This document shows, one piece after another, positions 49,789-63,600 of a DNA stretch of 64,000 nucleotides. The notes beneath the pieces were generated by a model. That model ran no database searches. It saw only the letters and a list, made by a program, of their open reading frames with translations, and was not told the DNA's origin. Made by a program: the position numbers and the translations under genes. The number at the start of each line of letters is the position of its first letter. Within the stretch, counting starts at the first letter, position 1. Source of the stretch: Sphingobacterium thalpophilum (GTDB lineage: Bacteria; Bacteroidota; Bacteroidia; Sphingobacteriales; Sphingobacteriaceae); assembly GCF_038396785.1 (NCBI RefSeq), contig NZ_CP151087.1, positions 2,480,001 to 2,544,000 of the forward strand, written 5' to 3'.

Positions 49789-49818
49789 CCTAATTTAGGT
49801 CAATAAACCTAATTCAGG
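49789..49818 (+). promoter_or_regulatory. Inverted repeat directly before the DUF1080 start codon
   Basis: CCTAATTTAGGT (49789-49800) and ACCTAATTCAGG (49807-49818) are near-complements (10 of 12) with a 6-bp spacer, and the second arm ends at the base before the ATG. It could be an operator for the upstream AraC-type protein or an RNA stem limiting translation. Confidence 0.45.
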
Positions 49819-50670
49819 ATGAAATTCAAACATATCATTTACAGTGCTGGAATCCTATTGCTTAGCACTTCTTTATTTGCCAAATCTCAAGATAAGAAAC
49901 CCAAACCCATTCAGTTATTTAATGGGAAAGATTTGAAGAACTGGACTCCAAAAATCAGAAACCACAAAGTTGGCGATAATTATAAAAATACATTTCGTGT
50001 AGAAGACGGTTTACTCAAGGTAAGATATGATGGTTATGATAATTTCAATTTTCAGTATGGCCATCTGTTCTACAATAAAGAGTTCTCAGCGTATTTGTTG
50101 CGCGTCACTTACAGATTTGTCGGTGAACAGGTAAATGGTGGAGAAGGTTGGGCTTGGCGTAATAGCGGAGCCATGCTACATGGACAGGATCCTAATACCA
50201 TGGGTGTGGATCAAGACTTTCCAATATCTATCGAAGGGCAACTGCTGGGTGGAAATGGCAAGGACGAACGGACCACAAGTAATCTTTGTACACCAGGCAC
50301 AAACGTTGTGATCGACAATAAGCTATTCACACCACATTGCATCAGCTCAACATCAAAAACCTATGCTGGAGATCAATGGGTAACTGCTGATTTCTTGGTG
50401 TTGGGAGACTCTCTTGTGCAACATATCCTTGAAAACAAGGTCGTATTACAGTATACTAAACCCCAAATTGGTGGCGGCAATGTAAGTGGTTTCGATCCCA
50501 AAGTGAAGAAAGATGGACAGCTTTTACACAAAGGTACTATTTCACTTCAGAGTGAGAGCCATCCCATTGATTTCAAAAAAGTGGAACTTTACGATTTAGA
50601 ACCTTACATGAAAGATCCCAACAAATTGAAAAAGATCATCGCAGAGCTACTTCCAAATTTACAGCAATAA
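49819..50670 (+). CDS. DUF1080 (3-keto-disaccharide hydrolase-like) exported protein
   Basis: This 283-residue protein has a signal peptide (GILLLSTSLFAKS). The jelly-roll family pattern is clear: IQLFNGKDLKNWTPK, FRVEDGLLKVRY, GEGWAWRNSGAMLHG and GTISLQSESHPIDFKKVELYDLE. The domain is annotated as 3-keto-disaccharide hydrolase or glucan-acting. It has a terminator. Confidence 0.88.
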   Translation: MKFKHIIYSAGILLLSTSLFAKSQDKKPKPIQLFNGKDLKNWTPKIRNHKVGDNYKNTFRVEDGLLKVRYDGYDNFNFQYGHLFYNKEFSAYLLRVTYRFVGEQVNGGEGWAWRNSGAMLHGQDPNTMGVDQDFPISIEGQLLGGNGKDERTTSNLCTPGTNVVIDNKLFTPHCISSTSKTYAGDQWVTADFLVLGDSLVQHILENKVVLQYTKPQIGGGNVSGFDPKVKKDGQLLHKGTISLQSESHPIDFKKVELYDLEPYMKDPNKLKKIIAELLPNLQQ

Positions 50671-50697
50671 ATACACTGCAAATTTCAGTTTTAAAAT

Positions 50698-50727
50698 AAA
50701 AAAGCATCGGTATTCGATGCTTTTTTA
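50698..50727 (+). terminator. Terminator of the DUF1080 gene
   Basis: AAAAAAGCATCG (50698-50709) and CGATGCTTTTTT (50715-50726) form a 12-bp stem with a 5-nt loop and a T-run. Confidence 0.88.
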
Positions 50728-50775
50728 TTTACTATTCGCTTGGAAAGAGAAATCCAAAGTATATAACATAAAGAA

Positions 50776-50803
50776 AAGGGATACAGCGAGCTGTACCCCT
50801 CTA
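50776..50803 (-). terminator. Possible rpsT terminator
   Basis: On the minus strand GGGGTACAGC and GCTGTATCCC form a nine- to ten-pair stem with one imperfection, followed by TTTTCTTT. It lies 17 bp after the rpsT stop. Confidence 0.6.
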
Positions 50804-50819
50804 TATCTATACGAAAAGC

Positions 50820-51074
50820 TTACGCTAAACCGTTAACAAATTTTGTTAACTTCGATTTGTTGTTAGAAGCTTTTTTCTTGTGGATCACATTTTTCTTTGC
50901 CAAACGATCAAGCATAGAAATTACGCGTGGTAACAATGTTTTTGCTTCTTCTGCAGAAGTAGTGTGACGTAATTTTTTGATTGCGTTACGTGTAGTTTTT
51001 GCTTGGTAACGGTTTCTTAAACGTTTAGTAGCGTTTGCTCTAATTCTTTTGATCGCTGATTTATGATTTGCCAT
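50820..51074 (-). CDS. rpsT: 30S ribosomal protein S20
   Basis: This 84-residue basic protein begins [21 protein letters not shown], the bS20 signature. [30 protein letters not shown] is the second helical half. It binds 16S rRNA in the 30S subunit. It has a consensus promoter. Confidence 0.96.
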   Translation of the reverse strand: MANHKSAIKRIRANATKRLRNRYQAKTTRNAIKKLRHTTSAEEAKTLLPRVISMLDRLAKKNVIHKKKASNNKSKLTKFVNGLA

Positions 51075-51121
51075 TTTTTTTAGCTAATTTTTATTCAATT
51101 TTTTTCTTGTAATTCGGACTG

Positions 51122-51152
51122 CAAAAATAACACCTTATTTTCAATATTCAAA
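51122..51152 (-). promoter_or_regulatory. Consensus promoter of rpsT
   Basis: On the minus strand TTTG (51152-51149) is followed by exactly 19 bp and TATTTTTG (51129-51122), a perfect Bacteroidota promoter. The expected start is about 40 nt before the rpsT ATG. Confidence 0.8.
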
Positions 51153-51176
51153 ATCTATTTTATTTTTTAGGTTTAG

Positions 51177-51184
51177 TATATTTG
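51177..51184 (+). promoter_or_regulatory. -7 box of the SpoU methyltransferase gene
   Basis: TATATTTG exactly fits the -7 consensus and ends only 4 bp before the ATG at 51189. Transcription from it would start at or next to the A of the ATG. Confidence 0.6.
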
Positions 51185-51188
51185 CGAC

Positions 51189-51722
51189 ATGCAAAAATTA
51201 TCGATGGATGAACTTCAACGTACAGATGTTGAATCGTTTAAAAAGCAAGAAAAAACTCCTATCACAATCATTATGGACAATGTACGGAGCATGCATAATG
51301 TGGGCTCGGCCTTCCGTACTGCAGACGGATTTGCTATTGAAAAAATATACCTGTGTGGCATTACCGGCACACCTCCTCATCGCGAAATCGAAAAGACGGC
51401 CCTCGGGGCTACCCAATCTGTCGCTTGGGAATACCACAAAGATACCTCAGCTGTTGTAGATCAGCTTCGGACAGAAGGCTATGTCATTATTGCCATCGAG
51501 CAAGCAGATGATAGTGTTATGTTACATCAGTTTGAACCAGAAAATGACAAAAAGTATGCGCTGATTTTTGGAAATGAGGTCAATGGAGTAGATGAGGATG
51601 TCATGGAAAAAATTGATACCTGCATCGAAATCCCCCAATACGGGACTAAACATTCCTTAAATGTATCTGTCGCAATTGGCATTATTCTTTGGGATTTTAT
51701 CCAAAAACGCAATTTCAATTAA
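51189..51722 (+). CDS. SpoU/TrmH family RNA methyltransferase
   Basis: This 177-residue protein carries the SPOUT motifs: 1 (MDNVRSMHNVGSAFRTAD), 2 (YALIFGNEVNGVDED) and 3 (IPQYGTKHSLNVSVAIGI), which form the knotted SAM site. It methylates rRNA or tRNA ribose; the target nucleotide is unknown. It has a divergent promoter with rpsT. The -7 box makes the first ATG nearly leaderless; M6 at 51204 is an alternative start. Confidence 0.9.
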   Translation: MQKLSMDELQRTDVESFKKQEKTPITIIMDNVRSMHNVGSAFRTADGFAIEKIYLCGITGTPPHREIEKTALGATQSVAWEYHKDTSAVVDQLRTEGYVIIAIEQADDSVMLHQFEPENDKKYALIFGNEVNGVDEDVMEKIDTCIEIPQYGTKHSLNVSVAIGIILWDFIQKRNFN

Positions 51723-51783
51723 AAATTTATCAATAAAGGTCACATTCCTATTCACATTGCTTCCATTTTAGAAAGCAAAATAG

Positions 51784-51791
51784 TAGATTTG
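51784..51791 (+). promoter_or_regulatory. -7 box of sucD
   Basis: TAGATTTG exactly fits the consensus and lies 21 bp before the ATG at 51813. This supports that ATG and argues against the in-frame start at 51789. Confidence 0.6.
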
Positions 51792-51812
51792 TGTGCAAAA
51801 TTTAAAGAAGAA

Positions 51813-52685
51813 ATGAGTGTATTAGTTAATAAAGATTCAAAAGTAATCGTTCAAGGTTTCACTGGAAACGAAGGTACTTACCATGCTACTCAAATGATTG
51901 AGTACGGAACAAATGTAGTTGGTGGTGTTACTCCTGGTAAAGGTGGTCAACAACACTTAGACCGTCCTGTATTCAATACTGTGCAAGATGCAGTAGACGC
52001 TACAGGAGCTAATGTTTCTATTATTTTTGTACCTCCAGCATTTGCTGCAGATGCGATCATGGAAGCTGCCGCTGCTGGTATCGAAGTGATTGTTTGTATT
52101 ACAGAAGGTATCCCAACAAAAGATATGATCCAAGTAAAATCTTACTTGAGCGACAAAAACTCTCGTTTGATCGGTCCTAACTGCCCAGGTATTATCACTG
52201 CAGGAGAAGCTAAAATCGGTATCATGCCAGGATTTATCTTCAAAAAAGGTAATGTGGGTGTTGTTTCTAAATCAGGAACTTTAACTTACGAAGCCGTAGA
52301 TCAAACTGTAAAAGCAGGATTAGGTATCACAACAGCAATCGGAATTGGTGGTGACCCTATCATTGGTACGACAACGAAAGAAGCTGTTGAATTATTAATG
52401 GACGACCCTGAAACTGAAGCGATCATCATGATTGGTGAAATCGGCGGTGGAATGGAAGCTGAAGCTGCTCGTTGGATCAAAGAACACGGTACTAAACCTG
52501 TTGTTGGATTTATCGCAGGTCAAACAGCGCCTCCAGGACGTCGTATGGGACACGCTGGTGCAATTGTAGGTGGTGCAGATGACACTGCTGCTGCAAAAAT
52601 GAAAATCATGCGTGAGTGTGGTATTCGTGTTGTTGAGTCTCCGGCTGAAATTGGAAAAGCAATCGCAGAAGAATTGGCTAAATAA
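51813..52685 (+). CDS. sucD: Succinate-CoA ligase (ADP-forming) subunit alpha
   Basis: This 290-residue protein forms the alpha subunit that carries CoA and the phospho-His in the TCA cycle. [22 protein letters not shown] is the N-terminal CoA-binding start, and [24 protein letters not shown] follows. The active His is in [15 protein letters not shown]. The beta subunit gene is not adjacent. Confidence 0.95.
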   Translation: MSVLVNKDSKVIVQGFTGNEGTYHATQMIEYGTNVVGGVTPGKGGQQHLDRPVFNTVQDAVDATGANVSIIFVPPAFAADAIMEAAAAGIEVIVCITEGIPTKDMIQVKSYLSDKNSRLIGPNCPGIITAGEAKIGIMPGFIFKKGNVGVVSKSGTLTYEAVDQTVKAGLGITTAIGIGGDPIIGTTTKEAVELLMDDPETEAIIMIGEIGGGMEAEAARWIKEHGTKPVVGFIAGQTAPPGRRMGHAGAIVGGADDTAAAKMKIMRECGIRVVESPAEIGKAIAEELAK

Positions 52686-52703
52686 TTAGACCATCGAACA
52701 TAT

Positions 52704-52737
52704 AAAAAAAGGGAATCAAATTTGATTCCCTTTTTTT
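52704..52737 (+). terminator. sucD terminator
   Basis: AAAAAAAGGGAATCAAA and TTTGATTCCCTTTTTTT form a stem of at least 14 pairs. It is symmetric, so it may also end the convergent DinB gene. Confidence 0.9.
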
Positions 52738-52762
52738 ATACCTATATAATTACATTACAACA

Positions 52763-53263
52763 TCAACTAGGCATTGCTTCGTCTGCCGATGGTCCATATA
52801 AGCCCGGTACAGCAATATCCAATAATCGCAAATAAACCGTCAACTGGCCACGATGATGAACAATATGATTATTGACAATAAAACGTATTGCTCCGGCTCG
52901 TGGTAAACGTGCAATGAGATAATCACCCGATTGTAACACCCAATCTTTAAACCAGTCTTCTTCCTTTATGTCTTCAATTGCGGCTTTATTATTTTCCAGG
53001 CCTATTGTTAATATCTCTTTTAATTCTTCTACAGAAGATACTTTAATGGGCTGATAATCCACTTTAAAATCAAATACATCTTTTGGTATTGCTTGGTGTA
53101 CCCAATTATGTAGTCCAACAATGTGAGCAGCTAGTTCTCCCAGACTCATCGATTTTTCGTGTGGACGCCAATCCAATTTATCGTCTGGTATGCGTTCTAG
53201 AATACGTTTGGTATTTTTTGTTTCGTGATCCAATTCGATCAAATAGCTCTTTTTGATACTCAT
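52763..53263 (-). CDS. DinB family protein
   Basis: This 166-residue protein has likely metal histidines in LAAHIVGLHNWV and NNHIVHHRGQLTVYLR, plus DKLDWRPHEKSMSLGEL, common in this superfamily. The function is unknown. It follows the DUF4886 gene by 7 bp. Confidence 0.87.
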   Translation of the reverse strand: MSIKKSYLIELDHETKNTKRILERIPDDKLDWRPHEKSMSLGELAAHIVGLHNWVHQAIPKDVFDFKVDYQPIKVSSVEELKEILTIGLENNKAAIEDIKEEDWFKDWVLQSGDYLIARLPRAGAIRFIVNNHIVHHRGQLTVYLRLLDIAVPGLYGPSADEAMPS

Positions 53264-53270
53264 ATAAATA

Positions 53271-54158
53271 TTAATTCATGAATTGAAAATCTTTTAATAC
53301 GGTAACAGCATAGGGTGATTCCACAGCCTTATGTGCTGCTGCTCGCGCAATTTCTCCCTCTACATAGGTTACCTTGAGCGGTAAAAATGTATTGTTGAGT
53401 ACATTTTCATGAAATAACGCCTCGTACCAGGTACAGGCAGAAACGAAACGTCCGTAGTTCAGATTTAAGTGATAGCCATCACGTGTAAAATGATCACCTA
53501 TAAAACTCGAACGCGCATTTTGAACAGCTGTACCCGAAGGAATCAAAAGATCGAAATTACCCCAGTTAAACACCTCCTGCGAAGTGTTGGCAATAGCCCT
53601 ATACATGCTATCTTGGCTACGGTTATAGCGAACAAAACCTTCATGTGATGAACCGTTCTGATACGCCCAGGTTTGATGTAATATATACTTGGTTTCAGGA
53701 AATAAAATATGTTTTGTTACATAATCATATAAGAGCGGCAGATCCTTCGCATACGAATCATAATCTCCTGATAGCGGACTTGCTTGCTGAAAGCTAATAT
53801 AATCCCAAGCCTCATCTACAAGCGCTTCAGATAAGCGCTCATTTGCTTTCTCCGACATCTGCCCGTCAACATTGATTTTACGGTAGCGATAAGCCGGCTT
53901 ATCCTCTTTTGCGTTGCTAACATGTAAACTTAAAGGAGCCCCCCCAATATAGAGATTGCCGATTACTATCTTTTTTTTCCCAGCTTTCGCCAATTCATAT
54001 AAATTCTGTTCAATAGCATCTTCCGAGAAACTATTACCGATGGCCAATATTCGTAGCACACCATCATCTAAAGATTTATTTTGTGCATTTAATCGATTAT
54101 TCTTCAAAAAAAACACGATTAAAAAACCGAACACCAATACCTGTTTTACTTTTATCAT
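53271..54158 (-). CDS. DUF4886 family exported protein (SGNH-like)
   Basis: This protein has 295 residues from ATG 54158; the longer frame starts at 54176. An N-terminal signal (VLVFGFLIVFFLKNNRLNA) is present. The core VLRILAIGNSFSEDAIEQNLYEL holds the GNSFS block of SGNH/GDSL-type hydrolases, and FTRDGYHLNLNYGRF holds the catalytic DxxH-like end. It likely hydrolyses acyl or glycan esters. Confidence 0.85.
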   Translation of the reverse strand: MIKVKQVLVFGFLIVFFLKNNRLNAQNKSLDDGVLRILAIGNSFSEDAIEQNLYELAKAGKKKIVIGNLYIGGAPLSLHVSNAKEDKPAYRYRKINVDGQMSEKANERLSEALVDEAWDYISFQQASPLSGDYDSYAKDLPLLYDYVTKHILFPETKYILHQTWAYQNGSSHEGFVRYNRSQDSMYRAIANTSQEVFNWGNFDLLIPSGTAVQNARSSFIGDHFTRDGYHLNLNYGRFVSACTWYEALFHENVLNNTFLPLKVTYVEGEIARAAAHKAVESPYAVTVLKDFQFMN

Positions 54159-54441
54159 AATATAATGCAATAACAACTAAATTAGATAATATCTCGTAGA
54201 AATGCGAATGATATCCCCAGAAAGAGAGATTTTATCCCATTTGCAAGCTATCAGGATAACAGTTCGGACAAGGTAAGCTAATGGTCATTACAAGTAGCTT
54301 TTGTGCGACCGTTGTCCACTTGGCTTACAATACCCCGTGACTATGACGCTACAGCATACCAAATGTGGCCAATAATACTTCTAGCAATATAAAAAAAACT
54401 CAGATACGAAAGTTTTGGAACAGACGCTACACAGTACCGCT

Positions 54442-54523
54442 AGACCACAGTGACGACTGCATACCCCTGCTGGCTACGTCGATTTACCATACGATAGACC
54501 ACGGTGACGGTTGCATGCCCCTG
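54442..54523. repeat. Two 28-bp imperfect direct repeats
   Basis: The copies at 54442-54469 and 54496-54523 agree at 24 of 28 positions, with a 54-bp period. They are noncoding. Confidence 0.65.
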
Positions 54524-54663
54524 ACTCCGAGGATGCTCCATACCATTACAGCACAGTTGTAAACTGAACTACAGTCATCGATGGTCATGCTACTGCACCA
54601 TCCGCTGTTTTAACAGTAAAGGCTAGAGGGCAGGGCTGGTCGGGGAAGTACAGGCAGGTAGCT

Positions 54664-54702
54664 AAACGAAAGAAGCCCTTGACTGTTTCCAGCAAGGGCT
54701 TC
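54664..54702 (-). terminator. rRNA operon terminator
   Basis: GAAGCCCTTG (54672-54681) and CAAGGGCTTC (54693-54702) form a 10-bp stem. On the minus strand it is followed by TTTCGTTT, 11 bp after the 5S gene. Confidence 0.85.
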
Positions 54703-54712
54703 CGTGTAAAAA

Positions 54713-54823
54713 AAGGCACCGACCTACTCTCCCACCTGTTACGGCAATACCATCGGCTCTGGCGGGCTTGACTGCTCTGTTCGGAATGGGAAGAGGTAGA
54801 CACCGCCGATATAGGCACCTAAA
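54713..54823 (-). rRNA. rrf: 5S ribosomal RNA
   Basis: The minus strand shows the 5S core with GGCGGTGTCTACCTCTTCCC and CCGAACAGAGCAGTCAAGCC. It ends in GGTGGGAGAGTAGGTCGGTG. Terminal bases pair (TTAGGTGCC with GGTGCCTTTT region), so the ends are approximate. Confidence 0.9.
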
Positions 54824-54949
54824 AATCTTTATTGGTCTGCTTCCTTTTAGGAGCATCAGGCCAACTGACATATATATTGAAAGAGCTTTGTTTCTTTTTG
54901 TTATTCTTTTCGTTTCTAAAAATTAAAGAGGAAGACAACAGTGTTATCT

Positions 54950-57830
<2,881 letters not shown>

Positions 57831-58000
57831 CTTCACCGGCATAGCCTTTTGCTACTATGCGGCTGCTTTTGATATATATACACCTATGCTACGTAAAGAT
57901 TCGTTCGGCCTTGACCGAGGGTCTCCTCTTTACATCAAACACATACACGTATTGTCTCTATACTGTTGTCTTCTCTTGTAATTTTTTTTCTCTTTCAATA

Positions 58001-58011
58001 TGTCAAAGAAC
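58001..58011 (-). promoter_or_regulatory. boxA-like site in the 16S-23S spacer
   Basis: GTTCTTTGACA on the minus strand lies between tRNA-Ala and 23S. It resembles the boxA antitermination motif (core TTCTTT). A matching site is in the 16S leader. Confidence 0.5.
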
Positions 58012-58062
58012 TCTTTTTCCGGTATATTCTAGGACCATCTGTCGATGTTCCTCCCGGAGATG

Positions 58063-58136
58063 TGGAGAATAACGGATTCGAACCGTTGACCCCCTGCGTG
58101 CAAGGCAGGTGCTCTAGCCAGCTGAGCTAATTCCCC
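58063..58136 (-). tRNA. tRNA-Ala (TGC)
   Basis: On the minus strand this 74-nt gene has acceptor GGGGAAT/ATTCTCC and anticodon loop CTTGCAC (TGC). The TpsiC arm contains GGTTCGAATCC. CCA is not encoded. It is the second spacer tRNA. Confidence 0.96.
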
Positions 58137-58147
58137 TTAACTTTTCG

Positions 58148-58221
58148 TAGTCCCGAGCAGATTTGAACTGCTGACCCCTACATTATCAGTGTAGTGCTCT
58201 AACCAACTGAGCTACGGGACT
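58148..58221 (-). tRNA. tRNA-Ile (GAT)
   Basis: On the minus strand this 74-nt gene has acceptor AGTCCCG/CGGGACT and anticodon loop CTGATAA (GAT). The T-arm contains AGTTCAAATCT. CCA is not encoded. It is the first spacer tRNA after 16S. Confidence 0.96.
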
Positions 58222-58340
58222 AGCTTATCTTGTTCATCTCTTTCTCTCGGTCCTGCTCCTTTCGGGGCGGGCACTTTCTTCTGATGTTTTTTCTTCTTGC
58301 AATCATATGTAACGTGACGAGCACCGATCTTCGATACTCT

Positions 58341-59877
<1,537 letters not shown>

Positions 59878-60012
59878 GAAGTTTTTGATTCCAACTATTT
59901 ACATAATCAGAATTCTTTTTTTATATCTCTGATCTTGGATCGAATTGAACGAATTACTTGAATTTGTTCATGACTTTCGTTTGTCTACTCGTCACGCTTA
60001 CATGATTGTGTT

Positions 60013-60024
60013 TTCTTAAAGAAC
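60013..60024 (-). promoter_or_regulatory. boxA-like site in the 16S leader
   Basis: On the minus strand GTTCTTTAAGAA lies about 140 bp before 16S. It shares GTTCTTT with the spacer site at 58001-58011, as expected for rRNA antitermination. Confidence 0.5.
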
Positions 60025-60116
60025 TTTGTCGCTTCAACTTCCGTATCTGCTTTATTCCGATAGGCATTGCGCCCCTCTTTATCGTTTTGTTTTCCCCTTC
60101 GTTTCCGTTGGGACTG

Positions 60117-60147
60117 CAAAGGTAGAAATCTTTTCTGAACTTCCAAA
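60117..60147 (-). promoter_or_regulatory. rRNA promoter, proximal
   Basis: On the minus strand TTTG (60147-60144), 19 bp, then TACCTTTG (60124-60117) is an exact Bacteroidota consensus. It lies about 240 bp before 16S. Confidence 0.82.
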
Positions 60148-60301
60148 AACTTTTTGAAGTTTTTTTTCTTTTCTCTTTTTTCGATTTCCGCGTTTAAAAT
60201 AAAATCAGCTGGATTTTAAATCCTGCCAAACTTCTCTTAAACCCTTCTTTTTTTCATGATTCCTTCTTTCGAAGTAACCGTGCCTCCCTTGCGGAGTGGT
60301 G

Positions 60302-60334
60302 CAAAGATAGGGAGTTTACTAACAAACTTCCAAG
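60302..60334 (-). promoter_or_regulatory. rRNA promoter, distal
   Basis: On the minus strand CTTG (60334-60331), 21 bp, then TATCTTTG (60309-60302) fits the consensus with slightly long spacing. It lies about 185 bp upstream of the proximal promoter. Confidence 0.65.
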
Positions 60335-60569
60335 CCTTTTGTTTATTATTTTTTAATATTAAAGTTAACTAACTGTAACATTGAACGATTCATTTAAGAT
60401 AGCTATGCTTTAAACCGTCCTATCAGGTAAAATTAACCAATTAAACGGCCAAGCTGCTTGCTATAAATTTCAGTTCGCCCCCTTCCTTAACAAGCAATTT
60501 CACCGCTAAAAAAGCAAGCTAAATATATTTTACGACCTTCTTCAATATCATATAAGGTCGTTATCGAAA

Positions 60570-60600
60570 CAAAAAAGGTCCAGACGAATGTCTGGACCTT
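60570..60600 (-). terminator. rpoC operon terminator
   Basis: AAGGTCCAGAC (60575-60585) and GTCTGGACCTT (60590-60600) form an 11-bp stem. On the minus strand it is followed by TTTTG, 25 bp after the rpoC stop. Confidence 0.88.
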
Positions 60601-60625
60601 CCTATATAAAATAATCGAGTAACGA

Positions 60626-63600
60626 TTAATCTTCTTCTTTCGAAGCCAACAATTGATCGTACTCCTCGCGAGAGCCCACGATTAAATTGCTGTATTGACG
60701 GATACCTGTACCAGAAGGGATCAAGTGACCAACAATTACGTTTTCTTTCAAACCTAATAAGTTATCACGTTTACCTGCGATAGCAGCCTCGTTCAACACT
60801 TTTGTAGTCTCTTGGAAAGAGGCAGCAGAGATGAACGATTTCGTACCCAATGAAGCTCTGGTAATACCTTGCAACAATGGACTTGAAGTCGCCGGAATTG
60901 CTTCACGAACTTCAACAAGTTTTAAGTCACGACGTTTCAGACTAGAGTTCTCTTCTCTCAACTTACGTAAAGAAACAATTTGTCCCGGACGTAAATTATT
61001 AGAGTCCCCTGCATCAACAACAACTTTCTTGTCAAACAAAGAATCATTTTCTTCCATGAAATCCCATTTGTTAACGGCTTCTTTTTCTAAGAAACGAGTA
61101 TCTCCTGGATCTTCGATGTTAACTTTTTGCATCATTTGGTGAACGATCGTCTCGAAGTGTTTATCGTTGATCTTCACACCTTGCAGACGGTATACCTCTT
61201 GGATACCATTCACAATGTAATGTTGCACTGCTGATGGACCTTTGATCGACAAGATATCCGCAGGAGAGATCGAACCATCTGATAATGGCATACCAGCTTT
61301 CACAAAGTCATTATCCTGAACAAGGATATGTTTAGAAAGAGGTACCAAGTATTTCTTGATTTGACCATCACGAGACTCGATAGACATCTCACGGTTACCA
61401 CGTTTCACACCACCCAATGTTACCACACCGTCGATTTCTGTTACTACAGCAGGGTTAGAAGGGTTACGTGCTTCGAATAACTCCGTTACACGTGGTAGAC
61501 CACCTGTGATATCTCGCGTTTTACCTGTAGAACGAGGGATTTTAACGAGGATACCACCTTCTTTCACTGTTACACCATTAGCAACTGCAACGTGGGCGCC
61601 TACCGGGATATTGTAGGTACGAATAACCTCTCCCGATTTATCAAGAATCTTGATGGATGGGTTTTTCGTTTTATCACGTGTTTCAATAATTACCTTCTCT
61701 TTGTGACCAGTTTGCTCATCTGACTCTTCACGGAAGGTAACACCTTCGATAATTGCGTCAAATTCAACTTTACCAGCAAATTCAGAAATAATTACTGCAT
61801 TATATGGATCCCATTCGACCAATTTATCGCCTTTAGCTACTGTACCGCCATCCTCAACGAACAACTGTGAACCATAAGGGATATTTTGTTGGAATACGAT
61901 TTTATTATGTGCATCAATGATCTTAACCTCACCAGAACGTCCTAAGACTACCTGATGTGTGCCATTATCGTTTGTTTGCGAAACAGTACGTACGTTTTCA
62001 AATTCGATTTTACCATCGTATTTAGAAATGATACTTGAATCAGCAGCAATGTTCGATGCCGTACCACCCACGTGGAATGTACGAAGTGTCAACTGTGTAC
62101 CTGGCTCACCAATTGATTGAGCGGCGATAACACCCACAGCTTCACCTAACTGAACACGCTTACCTGACGCCAAGTTACGTCCGTAACAACAAGCACAAAC
62201 ACCACGCTTAGACTCACAAGTTAATACCGTACGAATCTCAATTCCTTCGATACCTGCTTTTTCGATAGTTTCGGCAATTTCCTCAGTGATATCTTCATTT
62301 GCAGAAACGATCAATTCGTCAGTATCCGGATGAAGAACATCATGCAATGGTGTACGACCCAAAATACGATCGAACAATGGTTCAACAACATCATCATTAT
62401 CTTTCAATGCTGTTGTATAAATACCACGTAAACCACCACAATCTTGTTCCACAACGATCATATCTTGCGCTACGTCATGTAAACGACGTGTCAAGTAACC
62501 CGCATCCGCTGTTTTCAATGCCGTATCGGCAAGACCTTTACGCGCACCGTGGGTAGAAATAAAGTACTCCAATACGGACAAACCTTCTTTAAAGTTTGAC
62601 AAGATCGGGTTTTCGATAATCTCACCACCAGAAGTACCTGATTTTTGAGGTTTCGCCATCAAACCACGCATACCACATAACTGACGGATCTGCTCTTTCG
62701 AACCACGGGCTCCAGAATCCAACATCATGTAAACTGAGTTGAATCCTTGGTTATCATTCGAAAGAATATCCATAACGTGTGCCGTCAATCTGTTGTTGAT
62801 ACGCGTCCAGATATCGATGATTTGGTTGTAACGTTCGTTGTTTGTAATGAAACCCATGTTATAGTTATTCATTACTTCTTCAACCTCGTTAGTTGCTTGT
62901 TGAATCAATTCAGCTTTCGCAGCAGGAATGTTCAAATCTTCCAAGTTGAACGAAAGACCACCTTTGAAGGCCGTTTGATATCCCAATTCTTTCATATCAT
63001 CCAAGAACTGTGCTGCACGGGCCATACCCGTAGTCTTCACAATTTCACCGATGATATTACGCAAAGATTTTTTCGTAAGCAATTCATTGACAAATCCCAT
63101 TTCGTCAGGAACAACTTGGTTGAAGATCACACGACCTACAGTTGTTTCTAATAAGGTATCAACGATGCTACCATCTTTTTGTCTAACTTTTGTTTTTACT
63201 TTAATCCAAGCGTGAAGGTCAATTTGCTTCTCATTTAAAGCGATGATAACCTCTTCAGCCGAATAGAAAGTCATATCTTGACCTCTTACGATGTGATCGC
63301 CAGCAGTTCTACGGCCTTTAGTAATATAGTAAAGACCCAATACCATGTCTTGAGATGGTACTGTGATTGGAGAACCATTCGCAGGGTTTAAGATATTGTG
63401 CGCGCCTAACATTAAGATTTGGGCTTCCAAAACTGCAGCATTACCAAGAGGTAAGTGGACTGCCATCTGGTCACCGTCAAAATCGGCGTTGAACGCTGTA
63501 CACACTAATGGGTGTAATTGAATAGCTTTACCCTCTACCAATGTAGGTTGGAAAGCCTGAATACCCAAACGGTGAAGCGTAGGTGCACGGTTTAGTAATA

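Larger units (their letters stand above)
54177..54712. other. Intergenic region with imperfect repeats downstream of the rRNA operon
   Basis: No credible gene is present; the 65-codon frame at 54365-54562 is mostly repeat. Two 28-bp copies (54442-54469 and 54496-54523, 54-bp period, 4 mismatches) share AGACCAC, GTGACG and CCCCTG. The rRNA terminator lies at 54664-54702. The composition differs from other intergenic DNA here, being less AT-rich. Confidence 0.6.
59878..60625 (-). other. rRNA leader and promoter region downstream of rpoC
   Basis: This 748-bp region has no gene. It carries two tandem minus-strand promoters (60117-60147 and 60302-60334), a boxA-like site (60013-60024) and the rpoC terminator (60570-60600). 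Confidence 0.8.

Noticed and set aside
54365..54562. 65-residue open frame past the rRNA operon
   Set aside because: It consists largely of the imperfect direct repeats and has no start context or relatives.
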